From the NCBI GenBank assembly GCA_046263055.1, contig JBHELO010000130.1, positions 1 through 53,348 of the forward strand: a stretch of DNA of 53,348 nucleotides. The letters run 5' to 3'. Source of the stretch: DATAQC01 sp046263055 (lineage in GTDB: Bacteria; Actinomycetota; Acidimicrobiia; Acidimicrobiales; AC-14). The notes below the pieces were generated by a model. It searched no databases and was not told where the DNA came from. It worked only from the letters and a program-made list of their open reading frames with translations. Below, piece after piece: positions 28,301-40,300 of the stretch (positions within the stretch are counted from its first letter, which is position 1; each line of letters begins with the position of its first letter). The position numbers and the translations under genes were made by a program.

Positions 28301-31300
28301 GGGGCCGGCCCGGCGGTGGGGCAGACGTCGACGACGACTGCCACCACCACGACCGTGGTGGGCTCCGGTTCGGCGTCGCAACCTGCCGGTGGCACGTCCG
28401 GCGCGACCGGGGGCGTGACGGCCACCGGGACGTCGCACGCCACCTCGAACTCCGGCGCGTCCTCGCACGCCTCCGCCAACTCGGGCGGTACCGGCAACGC
28501 CAACAACACCACCGACGCGGTGGTGACGGGCGGCGCCGGCGGTGGCGGCGGTACGGCGGGCGGCGCGGCGGGCGGCGCGGCGGGCGGGGGTGGCGCCGGC
28601 GCGGCGCCGGCCGGCGGCGGTGCGACCACCACGGGTGGCAGCGGCACGGCCACCGGCGGGGCATCGGTGGTCACCGGGACCGCCAACGGGGCGGCCGGCG
28701 GCAGCGGCGCGCTCACGCTCAACCCCACCGCCACCTCGGGCGACTCGGGCCCGTCCATCGCCCAGTCGTCGTCCACCAACACCGGTGACACCGGCAACGC
28801 CATCTCGTCCGCCACCGCCAACCCGGTGGGCACCTCGGGGTCCAGCGGCCCGACCGGCAACCAGGGGCCGGCCACCGCCAACCCGTTCGCCCTCAACACG
28901 GGCATCCTCGGCATCGCCAACGTGTTCGGCACCACCAGCGCCGGCGGCTCGGCCGAGACGTCGGGCGGCAGCCCCTTCGAGAGCAGCACGGGCTCGGGCA
29001 CGGCCGGCGGTGCGGGCACGGCCGGCGCCGGCCCGGCCAGCGGAACGGCGGCCGCCACCACCGGCGGCGGCGCCACCTCGGGATCGTCCGGCGCGACCGG
29101 CGGCACCGGTGCGGTGACCAGCGTGGGCGTGGCCACCGCGACCGCCAACTCCGGCAGCCAGTCGGGTGCCACGTCGTTCTCCGGTGACACCGGCGCAGCC
29201 ACCAACGACACCACCGCCACCGTCCTGGGTGGCCTCGGCGGCGGCGGCGGCACCGCCAGCCCGGCCGCGGGCGCGGGCGGGGCGGCGACGTCCACCGTCA
29301 CCGGCGCCACCGGTGCGGTGGGCGCCGCGGGTGCGGCCGGGTTCGGCGTTCCCGGCGCGGCCGGGGCCCCGGGCGGCGCCGGCACCGGCATCGACGGTCT
29401 TCCCGGCGCCCCGGGCGCCCCCGGCGCCCCCGGCGCCTTCGCCCCGGGCGGCGCCGGCGGTGCCGGCGGTGCCGGTGCACCCGGCTTCGGCGGTATCGGC
29501 GGGGCCGGCGGCGCAGCCGGCGCGGGCGTGGGCGGCGCCGGCGGCCCCGGCGCGGCCGGCGGCGCAGCGGCGGGCAGCCCGACGCTCGTCGGTGGCGCCA
29601 GCGTGGCCACCGGCGTGGCCAACGGCGGGGCCGGCGGCGCAGCCACCTTCGTTGCCTCGCCCTCCGCCACCTCGGGTGCCTCTGGCGCTTCGACCGCCCA
29701 GTCCTCCTCCACCAACTACGGCGACACCGGCAACGCGTCGGCCACCTCGGTGGCCAACCCTGTCGCCACCAGCGGCAACTCCGGCGCCACCGGCTCCACT
29801 GGGGCCGCCACTGCCAGCCCGTCGGCCACCAACTCGGGGATCCTGGGCCACGCCACCGCCACCGGTGGGCCCGCGGTCTCGGGCAACTCGGGCAACTCGG
29901 GCGCGACCGGTGCCGCCACTGCGGTGGGGTCGGCCTCGTCCAACGCCAACTCGGGCGCCATCTCCGGATCGGACTCGGCGTCGGGCACCACGGGCCCGGC
30001 CGCCAACACCCTGGACGCCTTCGTCCTCGCCGGTGACGGCGGGGCCGGCGGCACGGCCAGCCCGACCACCGCAGGCGGCGGGGCGGCCACCGCCACCATC
30101 ACCGGGGGCGCCGGCGGTGCCGGCGGTGCCGGCGGTGCCGGCTTCGGCGGGTTCGGCGGTGTCGGCGGTGCCGGCGGTGCCGGGATCGGCGGCTTCGGCG
30201 GGTTCGGTGGTGCCGGCGGCGCGGGCGGCGACTTCGCCCCCGGCGGTGCCGGCGGTGCCGGCGGCGCCGGCGCTCCCGGCTTCGGCGGGTTCGGCGGTGC
30301 GGGCGGCGCCGGCGGTGCCGGCATCGGCGGCCCGGGCGGGGCGGGAGGCGTCGGCGGGGCGGCCACCGGCAGCCCGACGGCCACCGGCGGGGCCAGCGTG
30401 GCCACCGGCGCGGCCTCGGGCGGCGCCGGCGGCGCGGCCTCGGGCACGACCACCACGACCGCCCGTTCGGGCGCCTCGGGCGCCTCGACCGCTCAGTCGT
30501 CGTCCACCAACTACGGCGACACGGGCGACGCCACCTCCATCTCCACCTCCACGCCCCGGGCAACCTCGGGGAGCTCGGGTGCCACCGGGTCCACCGGAAA
30601 CGCCGAGTCCAATCCGTCGGCCACCAACTCCGCCATCCTGGGCACCGCCACCGCCACGGGCGGCGCCGCCACGTCGGGCGCCTCGGGCGCCTCGGGCCGC
30701 ACCGGCGCGGCCACGGGCATCGCCACCACCGACAGCTTCGCCAACTCGGGCGCCGCCTCCAACGCCAGCAGCCTGTCCGGCGACACCGGCGCGGCCACCA
30801 ACGGCGTCACCCTCACCGTGCTCGGTGGCGTGGGCGGTCCCGGCGGCATCGCCAGCCCGGCAGCGGGGGCCGGCGGCGCAGCCACCGCCACCCTCACCGG
30901 CGGCGCCGGCGGTGCCGGTGGTGCCGGTGGTCCCGGCTTCGGCGGCTTCGGCGGCGCCGGCGGTCCCGGCGGTCTCGGCGCCGGCGGCTTCGGCGGCTTC
31001 GGCGGCGCCGGCGGTCCCGGTGGTGCGTTCGGCGACGGCGGCGTCGGCGGCGCCGGCGGCCCCGGTGGTGCCGGCTTCGGCGGCTTCGGCGGTGACGGCG
31101 GCGTGGGCGGTGCCGGCGTGGGCGGGGCCGGCGGCGCCGCAGGTGCCGGCGGCGCAGTCGCCGGCAGCCCGACGGTCACCGGTGGGCCCAGCGTGGCCAC
31201 CGGCGTGGCCAACGGCGGTGCCGGCGGCGGCTCCACCGTGACGGGCACCACGAGCGCCGCCTCCGGCGCCTCGGGCGCCTCGACGGCCCAGTCCTCCTCC

Positions 31301-34300
31301 ACCAACTACGGCGACACCGGCGACGCCACCGCCGTCTCGGTGGCCAGCCCGGTCGCCACCTCGGGCAACTCGGGCGCCACCGGCGCCACGGGCGATGCCA
31401 CGTCCAACCCGACGGCCACCAACTCGGCCATCCTGGGCACGGCCATCGCCACCGGCGGCCCGGCGACGACCGGCGCCTCCGGCCCCTCGGGCCGCACCGG
31501 GCCCGCCACCGCCGCCGGCAACGCCTCCACCACGGCGGTCTCCGGCGCCCAGTCCAACTCGGTGTCCACGTCGGGCGTCACCGGCGACGCGGTCAACACG
31601 GTCGACGCCTTCGTCCTCGCCGGCGACGGCGGGGCCGGCGGCACGGCCAGCCCGACCACGGCCGGCGGCGGCGCGGCCACCGCCACCCTCACGGGTGGTG
31701 CCGGCTCGGCCGGCGGTGCCGGCGGTGCCGGCTTCGGCGGCTTCGGCGGCCCCGGCGGTGCCGGCGGCGTCGGTGCCGGCGGCTTCGGCGGCTTCGGCGG
31801 CACGGGCGGCGCGGGCGGCCCCTTCGGCCTCGGCGGTGCCGGCGGTGCCGGCGGGGTCGGCGGTGCCGGCTTCGGCGGCTTCGGCGGCCCCGGAGGTGCG
31901 GGCGCCGTGGGCGCGGGCGGGGCCGGCGGTGCCGGCTCGGCCGGCGGTGCGGTGACCGGCAGCCCCACTGCCATCGGTGGGCCGAGCGTGGGCACCGGCT
32001 CGGCGAACGGCGCCGCAGGTGGTGCCGCCGGCCTGACCGGCGCGACCACCGCCACCTCGGGCGCCTCGGGCGCTTCGACCGCGCAGTCCTCCTCCACCAA
32101 CTACGGCGACACGGGGGACGCCACCGCCGTGTCCACTTCGAGCCCGCAGGCGACCTCGGGGGCGTCCGGGGCCACCGGCGCCACCGGCGACGCCCAGTCG
32201 GTCTCCGACGCCACCAACGCCCCCACCGCCCTGCTGGGCACCGCCAACGCCATGGGCGGCGCGGCCACCAGTGGCGCCTCGGGCCCCTCGGGCCGCACCG
32301 GCGCGGCCACGGCCGCGGGGACCTCGACCAGCTTCGCCAACTCGGGCGCACTGAGCAGTGCCGACTCGTTGTCGGGTGACACCGGCCTGGCCACCAACGA
32401 CGTCACCGCCACCGTGCTCGGCGGCATCGGCGGTGCCGGCGGCACCGCCAGCCCGGTCGTGGGTGCCGGTGGTGCGGCCACCAACACCCTCCTGGGCGGC
32501 GCGGCGGGCGCCGGCGGTGCCGGCGGTGCCGGCTTCGGCGGCTTCGGCGGCCCCGGCGGTGCCGGCGGCGTGGGTGCCGGCGGCTTCGGCGGCTTCGGTG
32601 GGGCCGGCGGTCCGGGCGGGGCCTTCGGCGACGGCGGTCCGGGCGGTGCCGGCGGTCCCGGCGGTGCCGGCTTCGGCGGCTTCGGCGGCCCCGGCGGCAT
32701 CGGCGGCATCGGCATCGGCGGTCCCGGCGGGGCCGGGGGTGTGGGCGGTGCCGTCACCGGCAGCCCCAGGGCCACCGGCGGTCCGGCAGTGGGCACCGGT
32801 GTGGCTGACGGCGGTGCCGGCGGCGCGGCCACCGCAGGGCTGACGACCAGCGCCACCTCGGGTGCCTCCGGTGCCTCTACGGCCCAGTCCTCCTCCACCA
32901 ACTCCGGGGACACCGGGAACGCCACCGCCATCTCCGCCGGCCGCCCGGTGGCCATATCGGGCGCCTCCGGCATGACCGGCGACACCGGGTCGGCCATGGC
33001 CATGGACGAGGCCGCCACCTCCGGCGCCTCGGGCGCCTCGGGCGCCACCGGTGGTGCGCTGGCGGCCGGCTCGGCCGACACGTTCGCCACCTCGGGCGCC
33101 ATCGCCCAGTCCTTCTCCGCCTCGGGGACCACCGGTGACGCGGCCAACGCCGTGGACGCCCTGGTCACCGCGGGCGCCGGCGGCGCCGGCGGCGCGGCCA
33201 GCCCGGTGGTGGGCGCCGGCGGGGCGGCCACCAACATCCTCACCGGCGGCGCCGGCGGTATCGGCGGTGCCGGCGGTCCCGGCTTCGGCGGCTTCGGCGG
33301 CCCGGGCGGCGCCGGCGGCCTCGGTGCCGGCGGCTTCGGCGGCTTCGGCGGCCCCGGCGGTCCCGGCGGTGACTTCGGGATCGGCGGCGCCGGCGGTATC
33401 GGCGGTCCCGGCGGTCCCGGCTTCGGCGGCTTCGGCGGCCCGGGTGGGGCGGGCGGCATCGGTGCCGGCGGTGCCGGCGGCGCCGGAGGGGCCGGTGGCG
33501 CGGTCATCGGCAGCCCGGCGGCCACCGGCGGGCCCAGCGTGGGCACCGGGACGGCCACCGGCGCGGCCGGCGGCGCAGCGAGGCTGACCGGTTCCACCAC
33601 GGCCACGTCGGGCGCCTCAGGCGCTTCCACGGCCCAGTCGTCGTCCACCAACACCGGCGACACGGGCAACGCCACGTCCATCTCCACCGCCAGCCCGCAG
33701 GCCACGTCGGGCGCCTCGGGGGCCACCGGCCGCACCGGGGACGCCGAGGCGAACCCCACGGCCACCGACACTCCCGACGCCACAGGAACCGGCCTGTTCA
33801 CCGGCGCCACCGCCACGGGCGGCCCGGCCACCTCGGGAGCTTCGGGCGCCTCGGGGGCCACGGGCGACGCCCTGTCGGCGTCGGCCGCAACCTCGTTCAC
33901 CAACTCCGGCGCCATCTCGGCCTCCGACTCCCTGTCGGGAGCCACCGGGGACGCCGTCAACGACGTCACCCTCACGGTCACCGGCGGCGCGGGCGGCGCC
34001 GGCGGCGCGGCCAGCCCGGTCGTCGCCGGCGGCGGCGCCGCCACCAACACCATCACCGGCGGCGCCGGCGGTATCGGCGGTGCCGGCGGTGCCGGCTTCG
34101 GCGGCTTCGGCGGCGACGGCGGCGACGGCGGTGCCGGTATCGGCGGCTTCGGCGGCTTCGGCGGTGCCGGCGGTGCCGGCGGCGTCTTCGGGACCGGCGG
34201 CGCGGGCGGTGCCGGCGGTGCCGGCGCTGCCGGCTTCGGCGGCTTCGGCGGTGCCGGCGGTGCCGGCGGCACCGGCATCGGCGGCGCGGGCGGCGTCGGG

Positions 34301-37300
34301 GGCGCCGGGGGTCGCGCCGAAGGCAGCCCCACGGCCACCGGTGGGCCCAGCGTCGCCACCGGCTCGGCCAACGGCGGCGCGGGCGGAGCCGCCGGCCTGA
34401 CGGCCACGACGCGTGCCGCCACCGGCGCCTCGGGCGACTCCCGGGCCCAGTCCTCGTCGACCAACGACGGGGACACCGGGAACGCCACCTCCACCTCCGT
34501 GGCCAGTCCCGTGGCCACGTCGGGCACCTCGGGCCGGACCGGCGCCACCGGGGCGGCCACCGCCGACCCGACGGCCACCAACTCGGGCATCCTGGGCACG
34601 GCCACCGCCACCGGCGGGGCCGCCACCTCGGGGAACTCGGGCGCGTCGGGCCGCACGGGCACGGCGCTCGCCAGCGGCAGCGCGCTCACGTCGGCCAACT
34701 CGGGGGCGGCGTCGCAGTCCGTCTCCACCTCGGGGGACACCGGCACGGCGCTGAACGTGGTGGACGCCCTCGTCGCCGGCGGTGGCGGCGGAGCGGGCGG
34801 CATCGCCACCCCGACGGCCGGCGCCGGCGGCGCCGCCACCAACGCCGTCACCGGCGGCCCTGGCGCAGCCGGCGGCGCCGGCGGCGCCGGGTTCGGCGGC
34901 CTGGGCGGGGCGGGCGGGGCCGGCGGGGCCGGCATGGGGGGCCTCGGCGGCGCCGGCGGGGCCGGCGGTGCCGGCGGTGCCGGCGGTGGTGCGGGCGGGG
35001 CCGGCGGGGCCGGCGCTCCCGGCATCGGCGTTGCGGGTATCGGCGGCGCCGCCGGTGTGGCGGGCGTCGGCGTCCCCGGTGCGGCGGGCGGGGCCGGGGC
35101 GGCCGGTCTGGCGGGGGCCTCCGTGCCCACTTCCACCGGCGGTCCCTCGGTCGTGACGGCGGCGGCCGACGGCGGTGCCGGCGCAGCGGCCACCGGCACC
35201 ACCACCACGGCGGCCACCACCGGTGCCACCGGCGCGTCCACCGCCCAGTCCTCGTCCACCAACACGGGCGACACCGGCGACGCCACCGGCACCGCCGTCT
35301 CCAGCCCCGTCGCCACCAGCGGCAACTCGGGCGCCACCGGCGCCACGGGTGCCGCCGAGGCCAACCCGACGGCGGTCAACAGCGCCATCCTGGGCTCGGC
35401 CACGGCCGACCCGCCGTCGGCGAGGTCGGGCAACTCCGGCGCCTCGGGCGCCACCGGTGACGCCTTGGCCCTGGGCAGCGCCCAGGCCCAGACCAACTCG
35501 GGCGCCGCCACGCAGGCCTCCTCCCTGTCCGGCGACAGCGGCGACGCCGTCAACGACGTCACCCTCACCGCCCTCGGCGGCGTGGGCGGCACCGGCGGGG
35601 TGGCCGCTCCGACCAACGGCGGTGGCGGCGCCGCCACCACCACCGTCACCGGCCCGGCCAGTGCCGTCACCGCCACCGCCACCGGCGGGCCGTCGGTGGC
35701 CACCGGCACGGCCAACGGCGCCGCCGGCGCCGGGGCCACGGTGACCTCCACCACCTCGGCCACCTCGGGCGCCTCCGGCGCCTCGACGGCCCAGGGCTCG
35801 GCCACCAACACCGGCGACACCGGCAACGCCACCGCCACGGCGGTGGACAGCGGCCGGGCCACGTCCGGCAACTCGGGGGCCACCGGCGACACGGGCACGG
35901 CCACCGCCGACCCGGCGGCCGTCAACACCGCCATCCTGGGCAGCGCGACCGCCATCGGCGGCGGGGCCACCTCGGGCAACTCGGGCCGCTCGGGCGCCAC
36001 CGGGGACGCCACTGCCGTCGGCAGTGCCACCGCCGAGGCCAACTCGGGCGCCGTCTCGCTGGTGGACTCCACATCGGGCACCACCGGTGACGCGGTGAAC
36101 ACCGTCGACCTGCTGGCCCTGGCCGGCGACGGCGGCGCCGGCGGTCTGGCCCTACCGACCGCAGGAGCGGGCGGGGCGGCCACCAACACCGTCGCCGCCG
36201 GCACCGGCGCCACGGTCGTCGGCACCGCCACCGGCGGGGCGTCGGTGGCCACCGGCAGCGCCGACGGGGCGGCGGGCGGGGCGGCCAGCGTGACGGCCAC
36301 GCCCACGGCCACGTCGGGGGCGTCCGGCGCCTCCACCGCCCAGTCGTCCTCCACCAACACGGGCGACACCGGCAACGCCACGGCCACCGCCGTCTCCAGC
36401 CCGACTGCCACCTCCGGCAACTCGGGCGCCACGGGCACGACGGGCGCCGCCGAGGACAACGCCTCGGCGGTGAACCTGGCCATCCTGGGCACTGCCAGCG
36501 CCACCGGCGGCGGGGCCACCTCGGGCAACTCGGGCCGCTCGGGCGCCACCGGGGACGCCACCGCCAGCGGCTCGGGCTCGGCCGTCACCGGCAACTCGGG
36601 CGCCACCGGCGCCACGGGCACGGCCACCGACGACCCGGCGTCGGTCAACAGCGCTTCCGTCCTCGGGACCGCCACTGCCACCGGCGGGGCGGCCGCATCC
36701 GGCGCCTCGGGCAACTCCGGTGCCACCGGTGACGCCCGCCTCGTGGGGACGCCGGTGACGGCCCGGTCCAGTTCGGGCTCGGCCTCGTCGGCCACCTCCA
36801 CCTCGGGCGACACCGGCCTGGCCGACAACGACCTGACGGCCACCGCCCTCGGCGGCATCGGCGCAACCGGCGGGGTTTCCGTGCCCACGTCGGACGCTGG
36901 GGGAGCGGCCACCAACACCATCACCGCCGGTGCCGGTGGCGTTGTCCTGGCCACTGCCACGGGTGGCTCGTCGGTGGCCAGCGGCGCCGTCCCGGTGGCG
37001 GGCGCCGGCGGGGACGCCACCAACACCGTGGCCCTGGCCGCCGGCGGCACGTCCGACCCGGTGGCCGTGGGCGGCTCGTCGGTGGCCACCGGTGCCTCCA
37101 CGGCCGGTGCCGGCGGCGCCGCCTCGGTGACCGCCACACCGACCGCCAGCAGCGGCGCCTCGGGAGCCTCCCGGGCCAGCTCCTCGTCCACCAACACGGG
37201 GGACACGGGCGCCAGCACCGCCACCGCCGGCGGGTCCGGCACCCTGCGCACCGGCAACTCGGGCGCCACGGGCGCCACCGGTGACGCCGAGTCCAACCCG

Positions 37301-40300
37301 ACCGCGGTCAACAGCGCCATCCTGGGCACGGCCATCGCCATTGGCGGCCCGGCCACCTCGGGCGCCTCGGGGGCATCGGGCCGCACCGGCAGCGCCACCG
37401 GCGTGTCGTCGGCGTCGGCCACCGCCAGCTCGGGCGCCTCGTCCGACGCCACCTCCACGTCCGGCGACACCGGCACGGCCACCAACACGGTCGACGCCCT
37501 GGCCCTGGCCGGGGACGGCGGCGCCGCCGGGGTGGCCGTGCCCGTCGCCGGTCCCGGCGGTGCCGCCACCAACACGGTGACCGCCACCTTCGCCTCCGGG
37601 CCCACCACGGCCATCGGGGGCTCCTCGGTGGCCACCGCTGTCGTCAACGGCGGCGCCGGGGCCCCGGCCACCCTCACCGCCAGCCCCACGGCAACCTCGG
37701 GGGCTTCGGGAGCGGCCACCGCCCAGTCGTCGGCCACCAACACCGGCGACACCGGTGACGCCACCGCCACTGCGGTGGCCAGCCCCACCGCCACCACCGG
37801 GAGCTCGGGCACGACGGGCGCCACCGGCGCGGCGTCGTCCGACCCCTCGGCCGTGAACAACGCGACCGTCCTGGGCACCGCCACCGCCACCGGCGGGGCG
37901 GCCACCTCGGGCGGGTCGGGGGACTCGGGGACCACCGGTGACGCCGCCGTCGCCGCCGACGCCTCGGCGTCCGCCCTCTCCGGTGCCGCCAGCACCAGCG
38001 GGGCGACCTCGGGCACCACCGGCGGCGCCGCCAACGACCTGACCCTCACCGTCCTCGGCGGCGTGGGCGGGAGCGGCGGCGTGGCCGTCCCGACCTCCGG
38101 TGCGGGCGGTGCGGCCACCAACACCGTCACCGCCGTCATCGCCAGCGGGCCCACCACGGCCATCGGGGGTTCCTCGGTGGCCACCGCCGCTGCCAACGGC
38201 GGCGCCGGCGCCGGCGCCACCCTGTCGACGTCTCCCCGTGCCACCAGCGGGGCCTCGGGGTCGGCGACCTCGCAGTCGTCGGCCACCAACACCGGCGACA
38301 CCGGCAACGCCACCGCCACCGCCGTGGCCAGCCCTGTCGCCACCACCGGTGCGTCGGGTGCCACCGGCGCCACCGGGGCGGCCTCGGCCACCGCGGCAGC
38401 GGCCAACTCGGCCATCCTCGGATCGGCCACCGCCGACCCGCCGTCGGCCACCTCGGGGGCGTCGGGCGATTCGGGCGACACCGGCGACGCCACCGCCGCC
38501 GGCACCGCCACCGCGTCCGCCAACTCGGGGGCCATCTCCAACGCCGACGTGCTCTCGGGCGACACCGGGACGGCCACCAACACCCTCGACGCCTTCGTCC
38601 TGGGCGGTGATGGCGGCGTGGGTGGCATCTCCGACCCGACCGCCGGGGCCGGGGGGGCGGCCACCAACAGGGTGACTGCCACCATCACCACCGGGGACAC
38701 CACGGCCGCCGGCGGCCCGTCGGTGGCCACGGCCACGGCCAACGGGGGGGCCGGCGCGCCGGCCTTGATCACCGGTTCGCCCACGGCCACGTCGGGTGCG
38801 TCGGGCTCGGCCACCTCCCAGTCGTCGTCCACCAACACGGGCGACACCGGCAACGCCACCGCAACCGCCGTGGCGTCGCCCCGGGCCACCTCGGGGGCGT
38901 CGGGGGCCACCGGCAGGACCGGTGACGCCACGTCCGACCCGACGGCCACCAACTCGGCCATCCTGGGGACGGCCACCGCCATCGGCGGGGCCGCGACCTC
39001 GGGGGCGTCGGGGGACTCGGGCCACACCGGCTCGGCCACCGGCGTGGCCGACGCAACCGCCGCCGCCAACTCCGGCGCCGTCTCCACCGGGACCGCCGCC
39101 TCGGGCGACACCGGCGGGGCGGACAACACCTCGGTCCTCACCGCCCTGGGCGGCGTCGGCGGGGATGGGGGCATCGCGGTGGCGACCGCCGGCGACGGGG
39201 GGGCAGCCACCAACACGGTGACCGCCACCATCGCCACCGGTGCCGTCACGGCCACCGGCGGGCCGTCGGTCGTCACCGGCTCGGCCGATGGCGGCCCGGG
39301 GGCGGCGGCCAGTCTGACCGCCTCGCCCAGCGCCACGTCGGGCGCCACCGGCACGGCCACCTCCCAGTCGTCGGCCACCAACACCGGCGACACCGGGAAC
39401 GCCACCGCCACCGGCACCGCCAGCCCGGTCGCGACCACCGGGGCCTCGGGCGCCACCGGCGCCACCGGAGCGGCCACCTCCAACCCGTCGGCCGCCAACA
39501 GCCCGACGGCCCTGGGGTCGGCCACCGCCACCGGCGGGGACGCCACCTCGGGGGCGTCGGGTGACTCCGGCGACACCGGGAACGCCACCGCCACCGGCAC
39601 CGCCGGGGCCCGGGCCAACTCGGGTGCCGTCGCCAGCTCCGACGCCCTCTCCGGGGACTCCGGACCGGCCACCAACGACACCACTGCGTTGGCCGTCGCC
39701 GGCGACGGCGGGCTCGGGGGCGTGAGCATCCCGATCGCCGGCGCCGGTGGGGCGGCCACCAACAGGGTGACGGCCATCATCGCCCCGGGAGGCTTCACCG
39801 CCGTCGGCGGGGCCTCGGTGGCCACCGGCACCGCCACCGGCGGCGCTGGCGGGGCGGCCAGCCTGACCGCCACGCCGCGGGCCACCTCGGGCGCCACCGG
39901 GGCCGCCTCCGCCCAGTCGTCGGCCACCAACACGGGTGACACCGGCGACGCCATCGCCACCGCCGTGGCCAGCCCCACCGCCACCACCGGCACCTCGGGC
40001 GCCACCGGGGCCACCGGCTCGGCGTCGTCGGTGCCGGCGGCCACCAACAGCGCCATCCTGGGATCGGCCACCGCCGTCGGCGGGGCGGCCAGGTCGGGCG
40101 CCAGCGGCGACTCCGGCGACACCGGCACGGCCGACACCACGGCAACCGCCACGTCGGCGGCCAACTCGGGTGCCACCGGAACGGCCACCGCCGCCTCCGG
40201 AGCGTCCGGTGCGGCGGCCAACGTCCTCGACGCCACCGCCATCGGTGGTGCCGGGGGCGGGGGTGGCGTGGCGGCGCCCACCGCCGGTGCCGGCGGCGCC

